A stretch of 64,000 bases of DNA from positions 6,139,501 to 6,203,500 of the forward strand of contig NZ_CP044310.1 in NCBI RefSeq assembly GCF_009664365.1. The letters are read 5' to 3'. The notes beneath the pieces are model-generated. The model did not search any database and was not told where the DNA came from. It saw only the letters and a list, made by a program, of their open reading frames with translations. Source of the stretch: Paenibacillus xylanilyticus (GTDB lineage: Bacteria; Bacillota; Bacilli; Paenibacillales; Paenibacillaceae). The position numbers and the translations under genes are program-made. This document shows, piece after piece, positions 23,035 through 32,682 of the stretch (the first letter of the stretch is position 1; every line of letters starts with the position of its first letter).

Positions 23035-24141
23035 TTACTCCGAGATTGTAATAACAGAAGTGACAAAGTGATACGATTCATTCTGCAGCACCGCTTGAGA
23101 GAGCAGAATCTTATCGCCTTCCGGGCTCCAGGCGAGTGGATCGGAGATGTCGTCCATATCGGCCGAGATCTGGAATTGCTCTGCAGATTCCGTATTGGAG
23201 ACGAACAGTCCCTTCTCGTCATCACTCTCCGAGTTAATCGTGTACGCGATCTTGGAATCATCCCCGGACCAACTGGTCCCGAAGATCTGGGTGCCCCTGG
23301 CGAGCGTCGCCTTCTCGTTGCCTTCCAGATCGGTAAGCACCAGCGCCCGTTTCGTATCCGCTGTTTTTTTTACAATGGCTAGCCTGGTTCCATCATTGGA
23401 CGGAATAACCCACTCCACGCTCTTCAGGACCTGCTTCACGTCACCTGTGGTTGTATCATAGGCATTCAATTGTCCGTCTTCACCGGTAATATAGTAGATC
23501 ATACTGCCCGAGACCCTGACACTGCGTACGTTGAAATTGCCGGTCTCCACCAACACCTTGGTTGTACCATCAATACTGGCTGAGACGAGGTCTCCCTTCA
23601 TATTCGGAAAGACAACATGCTCATTATCCAGCCACGCGCCTTCCTGAATGAATCCATCTTCCTCACCCGCATTCACCGACTCCCCGTTGTGCAAATTCAG
23701 AAAGAAACCTTTGCCTGTCGATTCCTCCGGCTCCCGGTAGAACAGGTACTGCCCATCCGGTGAGACAATTGGCGAGCTCAAGCTGACTTCGCTCTCCTTG
23801 AGCGGTGTATCAGTTCCTTTCGACAGATCGTACATATATAAGTTATGCGGATATCTCTCCTGGCCCTCAACCGTGACGGGTTTCATCGATGTGTTTTCTT
23901 TGTCCGATACGATCCAGTCATCACTTAGCCAGGCCACGCCGCGCATATTGGGCAATTTATCAATTTTCTCGAGTTTGAAGCTCTGATACACCGATGTATT
24001 GGTATTGTCTTTTACCGTGATATCCGTGCCCGTTTTCCCACTTTGTGTGTTGCCTCCCGGCTCCGTCGTCCCCCCGCAAGCTGCTGCAGACAACAGAGCT
24101 AACGCTCCCAATGTACTGAGTGCCGCCTGTTTCCAATTCAT
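23035..24141 (-). CDS. lipoprotein with beta-propeller (WD40/TolB-like) repeats
   Basis: 368 residues. Signal peptide MNWKQAALSTLGALALLSAA with lipobox SAAAC makes the following Cys the lipid anchor. The mature part repeats propeller blades of the type SPDGQYLFYREPE, NDGTRLAIVKK, SGDDSKIAYTINS and SPEGDKILLSQ. It acts outside the cytoplasmic membrane. It follows the histidine kinase gene by about 60 bases and ends with its own terminator, so it is part of the two-component operon and may monitor or modulate the kinase. Ligand unknown. Confidence 0.85.
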   Translation of the reverse strand: MNWKQAALSTLGALALLSAAACGGTTEPGGNTQSGKTGTDITVKDNTNTSVYQSFKLEKIDKLPNMRGVAWLSDDWIVSDKENTSMKPVTVEGQERYPHNLYMYDLSKGTDTPLKESEVSLSSPIVSPDGQYLFYREPEESTGKGFFLNLHNGESVNAGEEDGFIQEGAWLDNEHVVFPNMKGDLVSASIDGTTKVLVETGNFNVRSVRVSGSMIYYITGEDGQLNAYDTTTGDVKQVLKSVEWVIPSNDGTRLAIVKKTADTKRALVLTDLEGNEKATLARGTQIFGTSWSGDDSKIAYTINSESDDEKGLFVSNTESAEQFQISADMDDISDPLAWSPEGDKILLSQAVLQNESYHFVTSVITISE

Positions 24142-24200
24142 CATGGTCCCCCCTGCTTTCTATGCTATAGACCAAGCATACACATACCATACTTCCAAAG

Positions 24201-25706
24201 TTATTCAAACTTGTTTCCAACTTGTAAACTTGAATTGGCGAGCGGGAGAACAAGCTGGAACGTTGTTCCTTCCTCATTCTTCAGGTCACCCTGCAGCAGG
24301 GTGATCGTTCCGCCCTGTCTCTCTACAAATTGCTTCACGAGTGACAGACCTAGTCCGGTTCCACCCGTCCTTCTCGCCCGGTCCTTGTTGACTGTATAAA
24401 AAGGTTCAAAGATCTTCTCTCTTGCCTCTTCCGGAATCGGCAGACCCGAGTTGAAAATGCGAATCACCGCTTCACGCGTCTGTGGCCGCTGCTCGCTCTG
24501 TACGCGAATGACACCGCCAGGCACATTATACTTGATTGCATTATCGAGCAGATTGATGAAGATATGCATAAGGCTTTCCCGATCGCTACGGATAACGGCA
24601 GGCTGAATGTCCAGCTCCATTTGAAGCGCAAACTTTTCAGCTTTGCCTCGCATGCGTCCGCATGCGTCCTCCAGCAGCGCACCAACCTCCACATCCTCCG
24701 CCTGGTTCTCAAAATCATATTTCTCCAATGCCGATAAATGCAGCACCTTCTCGACCATCTCGTATAACCGTTCCGTTTCCTTACCAATGTTGCTGGATGC
24801 ATCCTCCAGCAGCTGAGGATCGTCCCGGTACATATCAAGCAGTTCTACATAGGCCTTGATCGAGGTTAGCGGCGTTTTGAATTCATGGCTGATGTTGCCG
24901 ATGTATTGTTTCTGCTGCTGCTCCAGTGCCTGCAACTTCTCAATCGCCAGCTGGAGCTTCTGCTGCTCTGCATGCATGTCTGTAATATTTTGCTGAATGG
25001 ACGTGCTCATGTAATAAATGCCTTGCCCCAGTTCGCCCAGTTCATCTTTGCGTTTAACAGGAGATTCGGTGATATACTCGCCTTCCCGAATGGAATCCGC
25101 TGATTTCTTCAGCTTGGTGATCGCAACCGCGAACCGATTATAGAACAGGTACCCGAGAATAAAGCTCAATACCACGACGGCAATTCCCGCCCATAGGAAC
25201 AACTGTAAAATGCGTGCATAGAACTCATGGTAGCTCTGGACCGAGTACTGCATCCATATCGCACCCATCTGGCCATCCGGACCATCCAGCGGTGCCGCAT
25301 AGAGCAGCGTGTCCCCCTGTTCACGGTAGGCGATTTTATTTTGCAGAGCATAGTTCAGCGTCTCCTGGATCTCCAGACTCTCACCCGGTGTAATGGACGA
25401 ACCTACCTGTGTCCCATTCATGTCATAGAGCGCAATGGGCAGACCTGTCGAGTTCGCCAGTTCCTGGGCCAGCCTGCGTCCATTTTGCTTCAAAAAGGCA
25501 TCCGTCTCCAGCCGTATGGCTTCCGTATAGTAGGCCTGACGCACATTCAGATTGACCAGACGCGTCTGCTGCGACAGAATGCCCTCGATCTGTGACTGCT
25601 GGTTGCGTTCAATCCCTCGCAGGACGAGGGAACTGAGCACCACAACGGTCAAGATGAGCAATGCCGCCAGAAACACGCTGAATTTCAGCTTGATGCTGAC
25701 CCTCAT
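24201..25706 (-). CDS. membrane sensor histidine kinase (HAMP)
   Basis: 501 residues. TM1 at ~8-30, an extracellular sensing region to ~165, TM2 at ~166-190, HAMP at ~195-245, a coiled-coil, then GNISHEFKTPLTSIKAY with the phospho-acceptor His274. The ATP-binding half has HIFINLLDNAIKY, EKIFEPFYTV and GGTGLGLSLVKQFVE. ATG 25706 overlaps the TGA of the response regulator by 4 bases (translational coupling). The partner is the regulator directly upstream. Confidence 0.93.
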   Translation of the reverse strand: MRVSIKLKFSVFLAALLILTVVVLSSLVLRGIERNQQSQIEGILSQQTRLVNLNVRQAYYTEAIRLETDAFLKQNGRRLAQELANSTGLPIALYDMNGTQVGSSITPGESLEIQETLNYALQNKIAYREQGDTLLYAAPLDGPDGQMGAIWMQYSVQSYHEFYARILQLFLWAGIAVVVLSFILGYLFYNRFAVAITKLKKSADSIREGEYITESPVKRKDELGELGQGIYYMSTSIQQNITDMHAEQQKLQLAIEKLQALEQQQKQYIGNISHEFKTPLTSIKAYVELLDMYRDDPQLLEDASSNIGKETERLYEMVEKVLHLSALEKYDFENQAEDVEVGALLEDACGRMRGKAEKFALQMELDIQPAVIRSDRESLMHIFINLLDNAIKYNVPGGVIRVQSEQRPQTREAVIRIFNSGLPIPEEAREKIFEPFYTVNKDRARRTGGTGLGLSLVKQFVERQGGTITLLQGDLKNEEGTTFQLVLPLANSSLQVGNKFE

Positions 25707-26413
25707 GCCGAACCGCCCGGTTCAGGAGCTGATGCCTTATAGCCAATACCGTACACCGTCTGCAGCTTTTGCTGATCCGTATCACCGATTTTTTTGCGCA
25801 GACGCTGAATATGAATATCCACTGTGCGTGTGCCTCCTGCGTATTCCATGCCCCACACCCGATCCAGCAGATCATCACGGGTGTACACCCGCTCCGGATT
25901 GGACATCAGGATCGTGAGCAGGTCGAACTCCTTGGGCGTCAGATCCAGCTTTTCTTCCTTCACTGTCACCGTCCGGTGAGCCACATGAATGCGCAAGTCT
26001 CCATTAACGATGGCCTGATTCTTCTGCTCGTCTGGCGGTGGACTGCTCTTCTCCACCCGGCGCATAAGCGCCTTCACCCGGGCGAGCAGCTCGCGAATCT
26101 CGAACGGCTTGGTCATGTAATCATCGGCACCCATCTCCAGGCCAACGATTTTGTCCACGATGTCATTTTTCACGGTCAGCAAAATAATGCCGATATCCTC
26201 ACGGTCCTCCAGTCTGCGGCATACGCCGTATCCATCGAGCCTTGGCATCATGACATCCAGAATCATGACCTGCGGATGGAATGACGCAACCTTGACCAGT
26301 GCCTCCTCGCCATCATTTGCTGTCTCTACTTCATATCCTTCGCGCCGGAGCGCATAAGCAATGGCACTGACGATGCTTGACTCGTCATCGACCACAAGCA
26401 CTTTTTTAGTCAT
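25703..26413 (-). CDS. OmpR-family response regulator
   Basis: 236 residues. Receiver domain MTKKVLVVDDESSI with phospho-acceptor Asp53 in MILDVMMPRLDG, Thr in IILLTVKND and Lys in MTKPFE. C-terminal winged helix with LTPKEFDLLTILMSNPERVY, LDRVWGMEYAGGTRTVDIHI and TVYGIGYKA. ATG 26413 is favoured over ATG 26422 since AAAGAGG is at a proper distance. It forms a two-component pair with the kinase that follows and presumably controls its own operon. Confidence 0.93.
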   Translation of the reverse strand: MTKKVLVVDDESSIVSAIAYALRREGYEVETANDGEEALVKVASFHPQVMILDVMMPRLDGYGVCRRLEDREDIGIILLTVKNDIVDKIVGLEMGADDYMTKPFEIRELLARVKALMRRVEKSSPPPDEQKNQAIVNGDLRIHVAHRTVTVKEEKLDLTPKEFDLLTILMSNPERVYTRDDLLDRVWGMEYAGGTRTVDIHIQRLRKKIGDTDQQKLQTVYGIGYKASAPEPGGSA

Positions 26414-26571
26414 CGGATTCATCCTCTTTATGGATTCTTAAGTTCTTTATTCCTGGATCTATGTTAACAAGGTATGGCCGGATAATCCATGGAGGATAAT
26501 ATAATTTATACAACAAGCCGTATATCTCTAAGCTTGGACTTCGCTCCACTTTTTTTATACCCGCACAAGGC

Positions 26572-26603
26572 AAAAAGACCTCACCTGGAAACGGATCGGT
26601 CTT
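26572..26603 (-). terminator. terminator after the AraC-type regulator gene
   Basis: AAGACC and GGTCTT pair around a 17-base loop, followed by TTTTT on the minus strand. Confidence 0.6.
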
Positions 26604-26646
26604 CGTCTTTTACCATGTTAAGCTTACAAGAATGCGAACGATCAAA

Positions 26647-27543
26647 CTATTCTTCAAACGACAAGTTCATCGGCTCGTCCGACATCTCAACTTCCGTCTC
26701 CATATGGGTTAAGGGTGTATTCAGATCCACTTCCTCGAAGCGGAAGCTGTCCACCCAGACCTTGCCCTTACCGTTCAGGATGACGCCAAACGAGATGACT
26801 GCGCTCTCTGCGGGAACATCCAGCACAATGCTGTATTGATTCCAGGGTTGTGTCCCCGTGATCGGCCTGTCATGCATATTATCAAACTGCAGCACGTCCT
26901 GGACATGATTATCCACTCGCATCCATAATCCGCAGAATGCGTCTACACGATCGGTTTTGACAAAGCCGGACAGCTTCATCCGTTTCCCTACATACTTGTC
27001 TGCACGGAATTGCTGCATCATCGTGGCAAACTCATTCGGCTCCATGGGTGTTACAGCCTTCAGATACCCCGAGGCCTTCCCATGATGGACTTCGGCAGGA
27101 TCAATGCCCATTTCATAATTTTGCGGGTGGCTTCCGGTTAACATCCAGCCTTTGATTGCAGTTGCAGAATTCATCTGTACTTCTCCTCCTCTGGTTTTTC
27201 CGGTAAATAGTTTCAGATCAAATACCTTGCGAAAACGACCGGGCGGCATGCCATACATTTTGCGAAAGGCCCGGGTGAATGCTTCCTGACTTTCGAAGCC
27301 GCAGGCGAGAGAAATATCCAAAATGCCTGCATCCGTGGAGCGCAGCGCGGTAGAAGCCAAGCTCATCCGGCGATGACGAATGTAATCGATAACGGTCATG
27401 CCTACCTCTTCCCGGAATACCCGGTGATAGTGATACGGCGATAACAAAGCCTCTGACGCCACCTCTTCCAGTCCGATCTCCTCATGCAGATGTGTCTCAA
27501 TATAGAACAAGCTGTCCTGAATTATCTCCTGATAACGGCTCAA
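26647..27543 (-). CDS. AraC-family regulator with C-terminal beta-sandwich-like domain
   Basis: 298 residues from TTG 27543. Upstream of it the frame overlaps the start of the MATE gene and is not protein-like. Residues 1-110 are the AraC DNA-binding domain (LHEEIGLEEVASEALLSPYH, ILDISLACGFESQEAFTRAF, YGMPPGRFRK). The remaining ~170 residues (GWMLTGSHPQNYEMGIDPAE; VWVDSFRFEEVD) resemble a carbohydrate-binding-like sandwich found in Bacillaceae AraC proteins. The effector is unknown. Confidence 0.8.
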   Translation of the reverse strand: MSRYQEIIQDSLFYIETHLHEEIGLEEVASEALLSPYHYHRVFREEVGMTVIDYIRHRRMSLASTALRSTDAGILDISLACGFESQEAFTRAFRKMYGMPPGRFRKVFDLKLFTGKTRGGEVQMNSATAIKGWMLTGSHPQNYEMGIDPAEVHHGKASGYLKAVTPMEPNEFATMMQQFRADKYVGKRMKLSGFVKTDRVDAFCGLWMRVDNHVQDVLQFDNMHDRPITGTQPWNQYSIVLDVPAESAVISFGVILNGKGKVWVDSFRFEEVDLNTPLTHMETEVEMSDEPMNLSFEE

Positions 27544-27621
27544 GTGGAGTTTAACCCCCTTCCATATCCTTACTATACGTGTTCGCCAAGCGGCCGTTTT
27601 GATCATTTTTGCGGAAAATAT

Positions 27622-27666
27622 AAAAAGAAGAGCCGGACAGGGACAACGATGTCCTGCCGACTCTTC
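27622..27666 (-). terminator. terminator after the MATE gene
   Basis: GAAGAG-t-CGG-c-AGGACA and the complementary half pair over ~17 bp, followed by TTTTTATA on the minus strand. Confidence 0.85.
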
Positions 27667-27700
27667 CTTGATTGCTGTATATCTAATCGTGGCCAAATAA

Positions 27701-29110
27701 TCAGACTGCTGGAACCGGCTCTGCACCAACCTCGTCCTCATCATGCTCCACCAGTTCATGTTTCTCCCACGCCCGGCTCTTCCAGCGGAAGTACATAATG
27801 ACCGCACGTGTCCATTCGTCTGCTGCAATGGCAAGCCATACACCTGCCAGACCCAGATCAAGCTGGAACACCAGCAGATATCCGAGAGGCAGGCTCATGC
27901 ATACCATCGAGATCAGCCCCATATATACCGGGAACTTGGCATCCCCTGCCGCACGCAGGGAACCGATAATGACAATGTTGCAGGTACGCCCGGTTTCAAG
28001 CAACAGACTGAGCAGGAGTACCTGCGCGCCCAGCTTGATAATCTCCGGGTTTTCCGTAAAGATGCTCATTAATGGTACGCGGAAGATAATAATGATCACG
28101 TCAATAATAACGGTGGCCAGAAGGGCCCATTTTACACTGTCGAATACCCGTTTGTATGCCTCATCTTTGCGGCGTGCCCCCACAAGCCGACCGACAATAA
28201 TGGATGTTCCCATGCCGATCGCCATACTGAACAGATAAATATAGCTGGAGATATTGCCTGCATATTGCTTGGTTGCCATGGCTTCCGCCCCAAGATAGGT
28301 CACGTACAACGTAAATATGAGTTGGCAGGAATGATACACCATGGATTCCATCGCAGACGGAATGCCGATGCGCAGAATTTTGCCGATAAAATTCTTGGAC
28401 AATTTAATGTAGTAACCGAACTCTACCCGGACCTCACTCACACGGTACAACAGCCAGAAGAAGATCAGCAGGCAGATGAAACGGCTTCCCACCGTCGAGA
28501 TCGCTGCCCCTTCCACGCCCAGCTTGGGCAGGCCGAAATGTCCAAAGATCAGGGCATAGTTACCAATCACGTGGATGACGTTCATAAACACGGATACGTA
28601 CATCGTTTCCTTGGTATACCCGTGTGTACGAATGGTTGCAGCCAGCGCATTGATGAGTGCCTGCAGGAAAATCCCGCCCCCAACAATGCTTATATACGAA
28701 CGGGCGTAATCATAGATTTCGCCTTGAATATTCAGAAGTGTCAGTAAATGTCCACCAAACACCAGAAAAATAACACTCAGGATCAGCCCAACCATAAGGT
28801 TCAGCGTAATCGCATTCCCTGTAACCTGTGCTGCTTCACTCAGTTTTTTGGAACCTATATATTGGGCTACGACAATCGCAGCACCATGTCCGATGACTTC
28901 GAGTACAAGAATGGCAATCGAGATAATCTGGTTGGCTGCGCCCACCCCGGAGACTGCATTATCCGATACCGAACTAAGCATGAGCGTATCTACGCTCCCC
29001 ATCAACATAAACAAGAAGAGTTCCAGGAAAATCGGCCAGGTTAGCCGAATCAGCTTCAGATCCTTGGCATCTGAACGGAGGGACTCTTTGGTCGAGGATA
29101 TTGCTGTCAT
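27701..29110 (-). CDS. MATE-family efflux transporter
   Basis: 469 residues with 12 hydrophobic segments: LTWPIFLELFLFMLMGSVDT in TM1, ATKQYAGNISSYIYLFSMAI in TM7 and inverted-repeat topology. These exporters use Na+ or H+ gradients to expel cationic drugs or metabolites. It reads away from the AraC-type regulator region and has its own terminator. Substrate unknown. Confidence 0.92.
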   Translation of the reverse strand: MTAISSTKESLRSDAKDLKLIRLTWPIFLELFLFMLMGSVDTLMLSSVSDNAVSGVGAANQIISIAILVLEVIGHGAAIVVAQYIGSKKLSEAAQVTGNAITLNLMVGLILSVIFLVFGGHLLTLLNIQGEIYDYARSYISIVGGGIFLQALINALAATIRTHGYTKETMYVSVFMNVIHVIGNYALIFGHFGLPKLGVEGAAISTVGSRFICLLIFFWLLYRVSEVRVEFGYYIKLSKNFIGKILRIGIPSAMESMVYHSCQLIFTLYVTYLGAEAMATKQYAGNISSYIYLFSMAIGMGTSIIVGRLVGARRKDEAYKRVFDSVKWALLATVIIDVIIIIFRVPLMSIFTENPEIIKLGAQVLLLSLLLETGRTCNIVIIGSLRAAGDAKFPVYMGLISMVCMSLPLGYLLVFQLDLGLAGVWLAIAADEWTRAVIMYFRWKSRAWEKHELVEHDEDEVGAEPVPAV

Positions 29111-29295
29111 TTTCTCACCTTTCTAACGTGGGCTTGATTTCATAGGGTATGTTAGCACAGGTAATTTGAAAATGCAGTAGTTTTGCGAAAATAATTGAAA
29201 GAATTTTGAAATGTAAGAAATAGGCATTTATTTGTTTCATAAAACCTGTCTTGCAGTCACTGCCACATTGCTCTGTAGACATGCCGAGACATCAC

Positions 29296-29336
29296 AAAAC
29301 CCTTCTATTAAACGCAGACAGCGTCTAATAGAAGGG
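29296..29336 (-). terminator. terminator after the first sugar ABC operon
   Basis: CCCTTCTATTA and TAATAGAAGGG pair over 11 bp with further pairing inside, followed by TTTTG. Confidence 0.88.
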
Positions 29337-29361
29337 CATTACTGGACCAATTACCGGACCA

Positions 29362-30249
29362 TTATCCTTTGACCGAACCGGCTGCGATCCCTTCAACAAT
29401 CCGTTCACTTAGCACCAGAAATGCAATCAGGATCGGCAGGATGCTGATCATCAGCGTAGCTCCAATGGCACCCCAATCGGTGGTATACTGCCCAATAAAG
29501 TTCTGTACACCAACCGTCAGCGTTTTGTACGCATCCGAGCTAATGAAGGTATTGACGAAAATAAATTCGTTCCAGTCATAGATCATGTTAATGATGGCTG
29601 TTGTCGCAATTACGGAAGCGGTCATCGGCAGTACAATGCGGAAGAAAATCCGGTTGACGGAGCAACCGTCCATCACCGCGGCCTCCTCGACCTCTCTCGG
29701 AAGTGAATAATAGAATCCAAGCAGGATCATAATTGTGATCGGCATATTAAATGCAATGTAAGACAGAATGACCGATAACGGATGGTCTGTGAGATTCAAC
29801 TTCAGGAACAGGCTGAACAGTGGGATCAGTGTGGAGTGCACCGGGATCATCAGACCTACCATGAACAGCCCCAGCACCAGCGAACGTCCCTTCCAGCGCA
29901 TCCGTGTGATGGCAAACGTGACGAGACTGGCAAACAGAACCGTGAACACCACAGAAACCACCGTAATCCATACACTGTTGAAAAAGTATAAGCTGATATT
30001 GCCTTCCGTCCATACCTTGACATAGTTCTCCCAACGCGGCGTAGCCGGGAGGGCAAAAGGAGCCATGTCGAATACTTCCTGATTATTCTTGAGCGAGAAT
30101 AACAGCAGCCAGATCAAGGGCAATATCTGAAGCACAGCCACCAGAGACAAGAGCACATACAGCAGCACATATCCAAACCTTCTTAACCATGCTGAGCCTT
30201 GGCCTGTCTCCGGATGTACGGGCAGCCGAACAGCCGTATCCGTCTTCAC
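29362..30249 (-). CDS. carbohydrate ABC transporter permease (MalG-type)
   Basis: 295 residues, six TM helices, with the conserved cytoplasmic loop EAAVMDGCSVNRIFFRIVLP (EAA motif) near residue 190 that docks to the ATPase. It forms the membrane channel with the neighbouring MalF-type permease; the ATPase is not encoded here and is probably a shared MsmX-like protein. Last gene of the first sugar importer operon. Confidence 0.93.
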   Translation of the reverse strand: MKTDTAVRLPVHPETGQGSAWLRRFGYVLLYVLLSLVAVLQILPLIWLLLFSLKNNQEVFDMAPFALPATPRWENYVKVWTEGNISLYFFNSVWITVVSVVFTVLFASLVTFAITRMRWKGRSLVLGLFMVGLMIPVHSTLIPLFSLFLKLNLTDHPLSVILSYIAFNMPITIMILLGFYYSLPREVEEAAVMDGCSVNRIFFRIVLPMTASVIATTAIINMIYDWNEFIFVNTFISSDAYKTLTVGVQNFIGQYTTDWGAIGATLMISILPILIAFLVLSERIVEGIAAGSVKG

Positions 30250-30281
30250 CAGGATAGACCTCCTTTCATTTTACGTTCACG

Positions 30282-31163
30282 TCAGGAATACTCGATCGTA
30301 TCTTTGGACGCCGTCGCCTTGCGGAGCAGCCATGTGACCACCAGACAGATCAAGAGCAGGAAAAACCCTACAGCACTGCCGTACCCAAAGTCGAAGCTTC
30401 GGAAAGCCTGACGATACATATAGGAGGCCATAACTTCACTGGAGCCATTAGGGCCCCCATCAGTCATCACATAGATGAGGTCAAAATACTTGAGCGAGCC
30501 CACCACGGCGAGCACCACGGTTACCTTGATGACTTCCGTGATGAGTGGCAGCTTGATCCGAAAGGCAATCTGCCACGGATTCGCACCATCAATTCGGGCA
30601 GCCTCGACCAGAGATTCCGGGATGTTCTTCAGCGCAGCATAATAGATCAGAATATAGAAGCCCGCATACTGCCACAGAATCGGCACGAACAGTGCATACA
30701 GCACGAGCGATGGCTCCGCCAGCCAGGCCGGCGGATTGCTGAATCCGATCGCTTCCAGGAAGGTGTTCAGCACACCGTTGCTGGGATGATAGATTTTCAG
30801 CCATAGCTGAGCGATCGCAACGGAAGACAGCAGCATCGGAATCAGATATATTTTGCGAAACAGATTCGCGCCTTTGATCTTGCCTGACAGCACCAGTGCA
30901 ATCATCAGATAACCAATCAGGCTCAGCGCAGAGAACAAGGCGAGCAAAAATGTATGATTGGCGCTCTGCCAGAACGTACTGTCCTGAAGCAATCTGGTGT
31001 AGTTATCCAAACCAATAAACGTCATCGCCCCAATCCCATCCCATTGCATCAAACCGTAATATCCGGTGAGCACAATCGGAATATAGACCAGAACCAGCAG
31101 CAGAAGCAGCGCAGGCAGCACATACAGCGCAGCAACCAGACGGTTCGACATGACTTTGTCCAA
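30282..31163 (-). CDS. carbohydrate ABC transporter permease (MalF-type)
   Basis: 293 residues, six TM helices, EAA loop EAARIDGANPWQIAFRIKLP. Start TTG 31163 is used: GGGAGG is 8 bases upstream, whereas ATG 31151 would be 20 bases away. Located between the binding protein (56 bases upstream) and the MalG-type permease. Confidence 0.93.
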   Translation of the reverse strand: MDKVMSNRLVAALYVLPALLLLLVLVYIPIVLTGYYGLMQWDGIGAMTFIGLDNYTRLLQDSTFWQSANHTFLLALFSALSLIGYLMIALVLSGKIKGANLFRKIYLIPMLLSSVAIAQLWLKIYHPSNGVLNTFLEAIGFSNPPAWLAEPSLVLYALFVPILWQYAGFYILIYYAALKNIPESLVEAARIDGANPWQIAFRIKLPLITEVIKVTVVLAVVGSLKYFDLIYVMTDGGPNGSSEVMASYMYRQAFRSFDFGYGSAVGFFLLLICLVVTWLLRKATASKDTIEYS

Positions 31164-31219
31164 GACGTGATCCTCCCTTCAAACGTTCTAACCTTCAAAT
31201 GGTGTAGGTGAGGTGTACA

Positions 31220-32557
31220 TCAGTTGCCTTTATCAATTGCAGCCTGATGATTTTTCACAAAGTCCTCAGGGGTGACCGCTTTGCCAAACAATGCCTGAAT
31301 CATGTCCAGATGCACCTGAGCAGCAGCCGGTTTCATCTGTACATCTGCAAAGAGTGTCAGGCTGCTTGCCTGATTCAACTCGTTCAGCAGATCGATATAG
31401 AGCTGTGGCAGCTGTACTGCCGCCGTATCAACTTTGGTTGCCGGAATGACCCCGGCTTCGGTCACGGAGCTTTCACCCCATTTTTCCACGAAATACTGCA
31501 CAAACTTCTGCGCTTCTTCCTTCACTTTGGAGTTCTGGGCCACAAACAAGCCTACGCCCGGTCCGCCTACCCAGCTGTTGATGTCTCCTTTGCCGCCGTC
31601 AATCGTCGGAAATTTGAAAAATCCAACCTTATCCTTGAATTCCTGCGGAATATCCGGGTTCGTAGTAAAGTTCGGCAGTTCCCACGTTCCCATCAGATAC
31701 ATCGCTGCTTTTTCATTCATGAATTCGGATTTGCCTTCGTCATTGGATAACCCGTTAAAGCCCTTGTTGAATGCGTTCATATCGACAAGCTTCTGCACTT
31801 CTGCAGCAGCCTGTGTCAGGGCAGGATCTTCAAACTTGCCTGATCCACTAATCGCTTTCTCCAGCGCATCCCCGCCTACACGATTCGCCAGATACATATA
31901 CCAGAGTGAACCGGTCCAGCGGTCTTTATTCCCGAGTGCAATTGGCACTTCGCCGTTCTCGGTCAGCGTCTTCAGCACATTCAGGAATTCATCGTATGTG
32001 GCTGGCGGCTGCAAATTATATTTGGCAAAGATCGCTTTGTTGTAATAAATGGGGGATATATTCAGCTCAATCGGGAGCGCATAGGTTTTGCTGTCTACCG
32101 CGTAAGCCTCGGTCGTTCCGGCGATAAACTTCTCACCAAGGGATCCATTCAGCAGTTCATCAAGCGGCGCAAACAGATTGCCCTTTACATAAGGCTCCAG
32201 GAAGCCTGCGGCCCAAGTTACCCCGACATCGGGCAGTTCATTGGATGCGGACAGAATCTTCAGTTTGTTCTTGTATTGTTCATTCTCCAGCACTTCCTGC
32301 TTGATCGTCACATTTGGATTGTCCGTCTGATACTGCTGGATAATATCGTTGACCAGCTTGTTCTGCTGTGCAGAACTGCCAGCCGGCCAGAGATGCATAA
32401 ATTTCAGCGTGACCTTTCCGTCTGTGGTACCGCCCTCTCCACTGCCATTACTGCCGGATTCGCTGCCTCCACCGGAACCCGTGCTGCTGCACCCCGACAA
32501 TATGACAGCGAGAACCAGCGTCCATGACAGAAGCATTGCCAGCGTTTTTTTGCTCAT
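31220..32557 (-). CDS. carbohydrate-binding lipoprotein of an ABC importer
   Basis: 445 residues. Signal peptide MSKKTLAMLLSWTLVLAVIL with lipobox LSGCS and a Ser/Gly linker (~20-45). The mature protein has the two-lobed SBP_bac_1 fold (VTLKFMHLWPAGSSAQQNKL ... WVGGPGVGLFVAQNSK). It captures a sugar or oligosaccharide at the membrane. ATG 32557 follows GGGGGCTGG. It lies downstream of the YesN-like regulator gene, which likely controls it. Confidence 0.93.
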   Translation of the reverse strand: MSKKTLAMLLSWTLVLAVILSGCSSTGSGGGSESGSNGSGEGGTTDGKVTLKFMHLWPAGSSAQQNKLVNDIIQQYQTDNPNVTIKQEVLENEQYKNKLKILSASNELPDVGVTWAAGFLEPYVKGNLFAPLDELLNGSLGEKFIAGTTEAYAVDSKTYALPIELNISPIYYNKAIFAKYNLQPPATYDEFLNVLKTLTENGEVPIALGNKDRWTGSLWYMYLANRVGGDALEKAISGSGKFEDPALTQAAAEVQKLVDMNAFNKGFNGLSNDEGKSEFMNEKAAMYLMGTWELPNFTTNPDIPQEFKDKVGFFKFPTIDGGKGDINSWVGGPGVGLFVAQNSKVKEEAQKFVQYFVEKWGESSVTEAGVIPATKVDTAAVQLPQLYIDLLNELNQASSLTLFADVQMKPAAAQVHLDMIQALFGKAVTPEDFVKNHQAAIDKGN

Positions 32558-32583
32558 AATTCCAGCCCCCAATAGTGGTTTTT

Positions 32584-32598
32584 CGGTTAATGTAACCG
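32584..32598. promoter_or_regulatory. inverted repeat in front of the binding-protein gene
   Basis: CGGTTA-ATG-TAACCG, perfect 6-bp arms, 27-42 bases upstream of ATG 32557. On the minus strand it lies just after a possible -10 (TACAAT at 32609-32614), so it could be an operator or an mRNA hairpin. Confidence 0.45.
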
Positions 32599-32682
32599 CT
32601 TTATCGAAATTGTAGCACGGGCATCATCACACTATAAGGTCAGGACGATTTGGTAAAACTCCACTATTTTAAGGTGGACTTG

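Noticed and set aside
32584..32598. cre site in front of the first importer's binding protein.
   Set aside because: Two or more mismatches to the consensus; kept only as an inverted repeat.
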